From NCBI GenBank assembly GCA_030145265.1, contig JAQYWA010000051.1:1-9628 (forward strand): a stretch of 9,628 bases of DNA. The letters are read 5' to 3'. The position numbers were made by a program, and so were the translations under genes. Below the pieces are notes generated by a model, which had not been told where the DNA came from, made no database searches, and saw only the letters and a list, made by a program, of their open reading frames with translations. This document shows positions 1 through 4,442 of the stretch, in pieces (the first letter of the stretch is position 1; each line of letters starts with the position of its first letter). The DNA comes from Desulfuromonas sp. (lineage in GTDB: Bacteria > Desulfobacterota > Desulfuromonadia > Desulfuromonadales > Trichloromonadaceae).

Positions 1-33
1 AAATCCAATCGTGATCCAGGTTTTACGGTTCAT
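1..33 (-). CDS. N-terminal 11 codons of an unidentified protein (cut by window edge)
   Basis: Only the first 11 codons are inside the window; they read MNRKTWITIGF. The case for a real start is an ATG preceded, 9 nt upstream, by a run of A plus seven G (minus strand, 50 to 43), a strong Shine-Dalgarno-like tract. The direction also matches every other gene here. Two basic residues (R3, K4) followed by hydrophobic residues resemble the start of a signal peptide or membrane anchor, but 11 residues are too few to say more. The gene lies beyond the hfq terminator, so it is probably a separate transcription unit or is reached by read-through. The product is not recognised. An overlapping open plus-strand frame (1-198) is the competing reading, but it resembles no protein I know. 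Confidence 0.5.
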   Translation of the reverse strand, partial: MNRKTWITIGF

Positions 34-42
34 TGGTATGAT

Positions 43-50
43 CCCCCCCT
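43..50 (-). promoter_or_regulatory. Ribosome binding site of the partial gene at 1-33
   Basis: On the minus strand this reads AGGGGGGG, followed by a 9-nt spacer and then ATG at 33-31. The tract is G-rich rather than the canonical AGGAGG, but the spacing is right for a ribosome binding site, and it is the main support for this start codon. A similar AGGGGGG tract precedes the GTG start of the ATPase gene at 4414. Confidence 0.45.
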
Positions 51-144
51 GAGCTGGAAAGGTTCCGATATTGGTAAACTTTCCGCAAAAAAGCAGGGGT
101 TTGCCAAGTTGGCCATATTCGACCCTGATGAAACCTACAGTCTC

Positions 145-193
145 AAAATAAGAGGGTCCCGGACAATGACGCTAGCTGCGCCATGCCGGGACC
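145..193 (-). terminator. Probable intrinsic terminator after hfq
   Basis: A perfect 8-bp inverted repeat, GGTCCCGG at 155-162 and CCGGGACC at 186-193, encloses a second inner pairing, ATGACGC (166-172) with GCGCCAT (178-184), which has one mismatch. Read on the minus strand the hairpin begins 38 nt past the hfq stop codon and is followed by CTCTTATTTTG, a moderately T-rich tail. No T-tract follows on the plus strand, which points to termination of the hfq transcript. The tail is interrupted, so termination may be incomplete. Confidence 0.6.
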
Positions 194-231
194 TGTGAAT
201 CGTCTGACACCCACTGCAAATCCAGCGGATA

Positions 232-465
232 TCAGTCTTTTCCTCCATGCAGGCGGAAAGAGCCATCCGTGGAGGTGATGGAAGAAATGGCATGCTTATA
301 GAGAAGAATATCGCCACCACTTTCGATGAGGAGGCAAAAGCTGTCGAAGGACTTGATATAGCCTTCGAGCTTTTCACCCGACATCATCACTACGGTTACG
401 CGAACCCGCTCTTTGCGTGCCTGGTTGAGGAACTGGTCCTGAATGTTAAAAGGGGTCTTGGCCAT
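232..465 (-). CDS. hfq: RNA chaperone Hfq
   Basis: Hfq forms a hexameric ring that binds small RNAs and mRNA A-rich and U-rich tracts, and promotes sRNA-mRNA pairing in the cytoplasm. The 77-residue product has the Sm1 region (about residues 8-48, with QDQFLN at 9-14, rim basic patch RKER at 17-20 and SFDSF at 39-43) and the Sm2 signature YKHAIS at 56-61. Length fits short-tailed Hfq proteins; the long C-terminal tail of E. coli Hfq is absent. The ATG at 465 is chosen because AAGGAG lies 5 nt upstream and the family starts MAK...; a longer in-frame reading to 537 would only add miaA-overlapping sequence. The first 20 nt overlap the end of miaA, so translation is probably coupled, and a promoter inside miaA may add expression. 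At the position of E. coli Gln41 this protein has Ser42. Confidence 0.97.
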   Translation of the reverse strand: MAKTPFNIQDQFLNQARKERVRVTVVMMSGEKLEGYIKSFDSFCLLIESGGDILLYKHAISSITSTDGSFRLHGGKD

Positions 466-1420
466 GTCCACTCCTTGTACGTTGCATAAAATGATCAATG
501 AACTTATGGATTTTAGCAGACTCCGAAAAGGAATCAACTGAAATTATCGAATTATCCCGACGAAACCAAGTCAGCTGTCGTTTGGCATAACGTCGGGAGT
601 CTCGCTGGATTAAAGCGATGGCTTCATCCTGTGACAATCGACCCTGAAGATGCAGAATCGATTCCCGGTAGCCGATAGTCCGCATCGCTTTGAGCTCGGG
701 GGAATAACCCTTATCGAGCAGTTGACGGACTTCGTCCAGCAAACCCTCGGAAAACATCTGTTCAACCCGCTGATTGATTCGCTGGTACAAGATCTCCCGC
801 TCAGGAGCCAGGGCGATTTTCAGCGTGTCATAGGGACGCTCTTCAAACGCGTGCTCCTGTTGATACTCAGAAAGTCGACGACCAGAAAGTTCGTACACTT
901 CCAGCGCCCGAACGATCCGCAAGAGGTCGCCAGGGGGGAGTCTCGCTGCAAGCGGCGGGTCAATCTCACCCAGTCGCCGGTACAGTGTACCACTTCCCTG
1001 CTCTCTTTCGAGGGCCAGCAACTCTTCCCTGACAATGCCATCACCGCTCGGTGCCGACAACAAGCCTTCGGTCAACCCCTTGATGTAAAGACCGGTGCCG
1101 CCGACCACTGCGGGTAGCCGGCCACGACCATGAATCTGCTCAACGGCATCAGAGGCTAGGCGAATAAAATCAGCTACGGAAAATTCTTCGTCCGCATTGA
1201 CCACATCAATAAGATGGTGCGGCACCTGTCGACGTTCCTCAGCAGTTGCCTTAGCGGTGCCAATATCGAGACCACGATAGACCTGGCGGGAGTCGGCGGA
1301 AACCACCTCGAGGTCGAAATGGCGGCTCAGTTCGATGGCCAGGGCGGTTTTTCCGGAGGCTGTCGGGCCGCAGATGACAAGCAACGGCAGTGGCTTAAGT
1401 TGCTGCACGGGGTCTGACAT
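446..1420 (-). CDS. miaA: tRNA dimethylallyltransferase MiaA
   Basis: MiaA transfers a dimethylallyl group from DMAPP to N6 of adenine 37 in tRNAs that read codons starting with U, the first step towards ms2i6A. The 324-residue product has the P-loop GPTASGKT (18-25), DSRQVYRG (43-50) with the conserved aspartate near the active site, VPHHLID (66-72), GGTGLYIK (107-114), RIVRALEV (168-175), AMRTIGYRE (245-253) and the C-terminal RRYAKRQLTWFR (277-288). It is slightly longer than the usual 300-316 residues. The ATG at 1420 is chosen because it overlaps the mutL stop in a TGATG junction and is followed directly by the conserved region; the frame stays open to 1492, but those codons would lie within mutL. 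A weak purine-rich GAGAAG precedes the start, consistent with coupling to mutL translation. The 3' end overlaps hfq by 20 nt. Confidence 0.97.
   Translation of the reverse strand: MSDPVQQLKPLPLLVICGPTASGKTALAIELSRHFDLEVVSADSRQVYRGLDIGTAKATAEERRQVPHHLIDVVNADEEFSVADFIRLASDAVEQIHGRGRLPAVVGGTGLYIKGLTEGLLSAPSGDGIVREELLALEREQGSGTLYRRLGEIDPPLAARLPPGDLLRIVRALEVYELSGRRLSEYQQEHAFEERPYDTLKIALAPEREILYQRINQRVEQMFSEGLLDEVRQLLDKGYSPELKAMRTIGYRESILHLQGRLSQDEAIALIQRDSRRYAKRQLTWFRRDNSIISVDSFSESAKIHKFIDHFMQRTRSGHGQDPF
471..476 (-). promoter_or_regulatory. Shine-Dalgarno that fixes the hfq start
   Basis: The minus strand reads AAGGAG, then TGGAC, then the ATG at 465. This near-consensus site lies inside the last codons of miaA and selects the ATG at 465 over the longer in-frame reading to 537. 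Confidence 0.75.
510..537 (-). promoter_or_regulatory. Candidate hfq promoter inside miaA
   Basis: On the minus strand TTGATT (537-532) is followed by a 16-nt spacer and TAAAAT (515-510). The -10 box is preceded by TGC, giving an extended -10 motif. It matches the sigma-70 consensus at 4 of 6 bases in the -35 and 5 of 6 in the -10. Transcription would start near 503, giving a leader of roughly 38 nt before the hfq ATG. E. coli hfq is also transcribed partly from promoters inside miaA, so the arrangement has precedent. No transcript data are available here. Confidence 0.42.
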
Positions 1421-3240
1421 CAGCTTCTCTTGAACATTTTCTCGATATCGGCCAAGCTTTGACGGACCATCACGGGCCGACCGTGGGGACAATGTGCGCT
1501 AAAGTCGACAGCATCCAGTTCCTTGAGCAATGCGCTCATTTCAGGCACCGCCAGCGCCTGGTTGGCCCGGATTACCCCGTGGCAGGCCATCAGGATAAAA
1601 ACCTTATCGAGCGATTCTTCAGCGAGGACGCTTTTGCCGATCAGGGTTGTTTCGGACGCGATGTCCCGCACCAGTTGCTCGGCATCGGTCTGATCCAGAA
1701 ATCGCGGCACGCCTTTAAGCACGAACGATTTACCGCCGAAATGCTCGATGTCGAAACCAAGCCGATCGAGTTTTTCGAGCTGGCCGACAAACTGATCAGC
1801 CTCGCGAAAATCGAGCTCGATAACCACGGGGAACAACAACGCCTGCCGCTCGATGCTCCCAGCCAGGAATTGCTTGCGCAACCGCTCGAAACCGATCCGC
1901 TCATGAGCCGCGTGCTGATCGACCAGAACCAGGTCATTGCCGTCCTGGCAGACAATGTAACTATTGCGGTACTGCCCGACAATCCGCAGCGAACTGTAAA
2001 ACCCCTGCGTCTCGGCGGGATCTGCCTCGGCATGCGAAGGGGACTCCGACGACACGGGCATATTGAAAGAGCGGTCAACCAATGGCGGCGGGGTCCGGCC
2101 GTACAACTGCAGCGACTCCTGAATTTCTTTGCGGTACTCACGCACAATTTCGGGCGTAGGCGCAGAGGGATAAATGGGTCGTTCGGACGGTTGGGACACG
2201 GCGGCAGTTGTCGGTCCGGCATGCGCGCCAGGCTCCTTCAGCCATCCCGAAGGGCGCAGCACATCGCGCACGGCGCTGGTGATGAAGTCGTGAACCAGTC
2301 GCTGGTCGCGAAAGCGGACTTCGTGCTTGGTCGGATGGACGTTGACATCCACCAGCGACGGGTCAATTTCTAGAAACAGAACCACGACCGGATAGCGCCC
2401 CTTGACCAGAACATTGCGAAAGCCTTCTAACAGGGCGTGCTGCACCACCCGGTCGCGAATGTAGCGGCCGTTGATAAAAGTGTACATGGCCCCGGTGGTC
2501 GAACGATGAATGGATGGCTGGGATACAAAACCCCGAAGTTTCAATTCATTGCCGCCATCGACGTCGACCGGGAGCAGGTCAGCCAGCAGGGGACGGCCAA
2601 GCAGCGCTCCGATTCGTTCGGCGAGCCCGGATTGCCGGTAGACCTCGATCAGCGGTCGACCGTTATGCAGCAGGCGGAACTGAACAGCTGGAGAAGCCAG
2701 TGCCAGTCGGGTGACAATATCAGCAATGTGACCAAATTCAGTTTCGTCCTTGCGCAAAAACTTGCGCCGCGCCGGGGTGTTGAAAAACAGGTCTCGTACT
2801 TCGATGCTGGTTCCCGGCGGAAGCCCTATCGCCCCGGCTCGCTTGACCTGCCCTCCTTCAGCGTAGATTTCCCAGCCTTCGTCCCCGCCCTGTGCGCAGG
2901 TCTGCAGCTGCATCCGGCAGACCGAGGCGATCGATGGCAAGGCTTCACCGCGAAATCCCAGGGTGTGTAAAGCAAACAAGTCGGACTCATTATGGATTTT
3001 GCTGGTAGCGTGCCGTTCGAGGCAGAGAAAGGCATCGTCTCGTCCCATCCCGCAGCCGTCATCAATAATCCGAATCAGTCGTTTTCCACCCTTTTCGACC
3101 TCGATACAAATCTCGGTTGCTCTGGCATCGAGTGAATTTTCCAGCAATTCCTTTACCACCGAGGCCGGGCGCTCCACCACTTCACCGGCTGCGATTTGGT
3201 TGCAGAGCTGTTCAGGGAGAATTTGAATAGATTGTTTCAT
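1420..3240 (-). CDS. mutL: DNA mismatch repair protein MutL (endonuclease type)
   Basis: MutL links mismatch recognition by MutS to strand incision and removal. The 606-residue protein has an N-terminal GHKL ATPase domain: AAGEVVERPASVVKELLENS (17-36, with catalytic Glu34 and Mg-binding Asn35), DDGCGM (60-65), TLGFRGEAL (93-101) and GTSIEVRDLFFNTPARR (143-159). A Pro/Ser-rich linker spans about 331-415. The C-terminal domain carries the endonuclease motif DQHA-x2-E-x4-E at 441-452, plus ACHGVIRA (552-559) and CPHGRP (584-589), which in this family help bind the metal. It should therefore nick DNA itself, as expected in lineages without MutH. The ATG at 3240 is preceded by GGAG four bases upstream, and the protein begins with the usual short N-terminus; the frame is open to 3279, but that would include non-conserved sequence. 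It is the first gene of mutL-miaA-hfq. Confidence 0.97.
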   Translation of the reverse strand: MKQSIQILPEQLCNQIAAGEVVERPASVVKELLENSLDARATEICIEVEKGGKRLIRIIDDGCGMGRDDAFLCLERHATSKIHNESDLFALHTLGFRGEALPSIASVCRMQLQTCAQGGDEGWEIYAEGGQVKRAGAIGLPPGTSIEVRDLFFNTPARRKFLRKDETEFGHIADIVTRLALASPAVQFRLLHNGRPLIEVYRQSGLAERIGALLGRPLLADLLPVDVDGGNELKLRGFVSQPSIHRSTTGAMYTFINGRYIRDRVVQHALLEGFRNVLVKGRYPVVVLFLEIDPSLVDVNVHPTKHEVRFRDQRLVHDFITSAVRDVLRPSGWLKEPGAHAGPTTAAVSQPSERPIYPSAPTPEIVREYRKEIQESLQLYGRTPPPLVDRSFNMPVSSESPSHAEADPAETQGFYSSLRIVGQYRNSYIVCQDGNDLVLVDQHAAHERIGFERLRKQFLAGSIERQALLFPVVIELDFREADQFVGQLEKLDRLGFDIEHFGGKSFVLKGVPRFLDQTDAEQLVRDIASETTLIGKSVLAEESLDKVFILMACHGVIRANQALAVPEMSALLKELDAVDFSAHCPHGRPVMVRQSLADIEKMFKRS

Positions 3241-3281
3241 GGAGCTCCAAAACTGAACTGGCCATCCTGCCGGAAACAACT

Positions 3282-3302
3282 GAGGCCGGGAAACCCGGCC
3301 TC
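3282..3302 (-). terminator. GC-rich perfect hairpin upstream of mutL; possible terminator of the ATPase transcript
   Basis: GAGGCCGGG (3282-3290) and CCCGGCCTC (3294-3302) form a perfect 9-bp stem around a 3-nt loop. It ends 41 nt before the mutL start. On the minus strand the stem is followed by AGTTGTTTCC, which is T-rich but not a clean T-tract. It could terminate the TPR/ATPase transcript or attenuate read-through into mutL. The T-tract is poor, so the terminator call is tentative; the stem itself is unambiguous. Confidence 0.45.
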
Positions 3303-3491
3303 TAAGCTAGGGCCCATCCGGAAACTATGGATGGGTCTAGCGTAGTTTTCATATGGGAAACGAGTAATTTTCAGCAAGGTCAAGGAAATCAAGGCATTGC
3401 GCGGAGACGTACATGGTACGTCGCACAAGCGAGGCCGCAGATTGACACAGAGATTGCTGAAAAGGGCCGTTTCCGGATGAAAACTAAGCTA
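3302..3491. repeat. Palindromic intergenic element, MITE-like, between the ATPase gene and mutL
   Basis: Identical 8-bp direct repeats CTAAGCTA (3302-3309 and 3484-3491) bound the element. Inside lie the perfect 11-bp inverted repeats CATCCGGAAAC (3315-3325) and GTTTCCGGATG (3469-3479). A second nested set of matching arms runs inwards: GTTTTCAT (3345-3352) with ATGAAAAC (3477-3484), GGAAACG (3356-3362) with CGTTTCC (3468-3474), TTTTCAGCAA (3368-3377) with TTGCTGAAAA (3454-3463), and GTCAA (3379-3383) with TTGAC (3442-3446). The centre is GACGTAC-ATG-GTACGTC (3406-3422). The left part also forms its own hairpin at 3306-3341. No transposase gene is present. The structure is seen directly; calling it a mobile miniature element, and the direct repeats a target-site duplication, is inference. 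A structured RNA is the alternative. Confidence 0.6.
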
Positions 3492-3514
3492 AGATAGATT
3501 CGTGTTGCGGGATC

Positions 3515-4414
3515 TCAGATCTGCTGTTCAAGACGGTCGAGCATGTTCTCTATTTCATCAAGGTCGTCGCACGCTTCCCCTTGGCCGCTGGAAGTCGGCT
3601 GGCTCAGCATACCGAGGTCACCGGCGACACTGTGCACGGTGCTTAAATCGACCTCCGAAATCTTGCGCATGAAGGCCTCAAACAGGCAGTTGTCACAGAT
3701 GGTGTTGATGAGTCTCGGCACCCCGCCGGCATATCGGTGAATGACAGGAATAACATCGGGGGCGAACAGCATGCGACTGGCGCCGCCAACCTGCAACCGA
3801 TGCTTGATATACGACTTGGTGGTGTTGAGTGAAAGAGACTGCAGGTGATACTTAACGGCCACCCGCTGAGCCAGGGGTTCGTCCAGGCGCAGGCAATCCT
3901 CTACTTCAGGAAGACCGAAAAAAACGATATTAAGCAGTTTTTTTCCGGGGATTTCTAGATTCAGCAGACCGCGGAACTCTTCCATCAATTCTCGAGTCTG
4001 TAGCATCTGGGCTTCATCGATGAGGACAACCGCTTTCTTCCCGGTCTTGTCGATCTCCAGCAGACGTTCGTACAATTGCTTGAGCAACGGCAAACGATCT
4101 TCAGCCGGGGATTCGACGCCAAGCTGCATGGCGATCCGGGTCAGAATCCAGTCGGGGGTAATCCCCGAATGAACCATAACCAGCAGCGACGACTCGTAAC
4201 GGTCTTCAGGCAGGTCATCGAGCATCCGGCGAGCCAGGGTGGTCTTGCCGGTCCCTACCCCGCCGATGGTGACAGCAAGCCCCTTGTTGGAGTCAACTGC
4301 GTACATCAACCGGATCAGTGCCTGGCTGTGCTGCTCGCTATTGAAATAAAAGCGTGCATCCGGAGCGTTGGAGAATGGTTCCCGAGTTAGGCCGAAATAT
4401 TCCGTGTATGCCAC
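3515..4414 (-). CDS. ExeA/GspA-like AAA+ ATPase
   Basis: The 299-residue protein belongs to the ExeA/GspA-type AAA family, whose members use ATP for envelope assembly (for example of type II secretion or MSHA pili) or in transposition targeting. The N-terminal YFGLTREPFSNAPD (6-19) is the family hallmark. Walker A is GGVGTGKTT (51-59), Walker B is VVLIDEAQ (129-136), a likely sensor strand is NIVFFGLPE (162-170), a candidate arginine finger is R184 in LAQRV, and YAGGVPRLIN (228-237) is the conserved sensor-2 region. The protein ends in an acidic tail (about 283-299) that may bind a partner. The start codon is GTG, preceded four bases upstream by AGGGGGG. There is no C-terminal transmembrane or peptidoglycan-binding segment like that of ExeA, so it is probably cytosolic. 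It lies 28 nt downstream of the TPR gene and is likely cotranscribed with it. The exact role is unknown. Confidence 0.88.
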   Translation of the reverse strand: MAYTEYFGLTREPFSNAPDARFYFNSEQHSQALIRLMYAVDSNKGLAVTIGGVGTGKTTLARRMLDDLPEDRYESSLLVMVHSGITPDWILTRIAMQLGVESPAEDRLPLLKQLYERLLEIDKTGKKAVVLIDEAQMLQTRELMEEFRGLLNLEIPGKKLLNIVFFGLPEVEDCLRLDEPLAQRVAVKYHLQSLSLNTTKSYIKHRLQVGGASRMLFAPDVIPVIHRYAGGVPRLINTICDNCLFEAFMRKISEVDLSTVHSVAGDLGMLSQPTSSGQGEACDDLDEIENMLDRLEQQI

Positions 4415-4418
4415 TGCG

Positions 4419-4425
4419 CCCCCCT
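4419..4425 (-). promoter_or_regulatory. Ribosome binding site for the GTG start of the ATPase gene
   Basis: On the minus strand AGGGGGG is followed by CGCA and then GTG at 4414-4412. The site supports the GTG as the true start, which also places the family motif YFGL at residues 6-9, as usual. Confidence 0.55.
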
Positions 4426-4442
4426 GTCAGGCTCCAAAACCA

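Noticed and set aside
94..108. Sigma-54-like sequence on the minus strand (TGGCA...TGCT) upstream of the partial gene
   Set aside because: The GG and GC dinucleotides are 9 nt apart instead of the strictly required 10, so it is unlikely to be functional.
1..198. Open plus-strand frame of 65 codons ending in TGA at 196-198
   Set aside because: It has no recognisable motif, runs against all other genes, ends inside the hfq terminator hairpin, and overlaps a better-supported minus-strand start at 33.
1459..2373. 304-codon plus-strand open frame
   Set aside because: It lies entirely antisense to mutL, whose conserved motifs are unmistakable; the translation shows no family motif.
3237..3428. 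63-codon minus-strand frame spanning the intergenic element and the mutL start
   Set aside because: It runs through inverted repeats and a hairpin, overlaps the mutL start and has no family resemblance; it is best explained as chance openness in a palindromic element.
3302..3491. CRISPR-like or regular repeat array
   Set aside because: The repeats here are a few short inverted and direct copies without regular spacing or spacers, and no cas genes are present.
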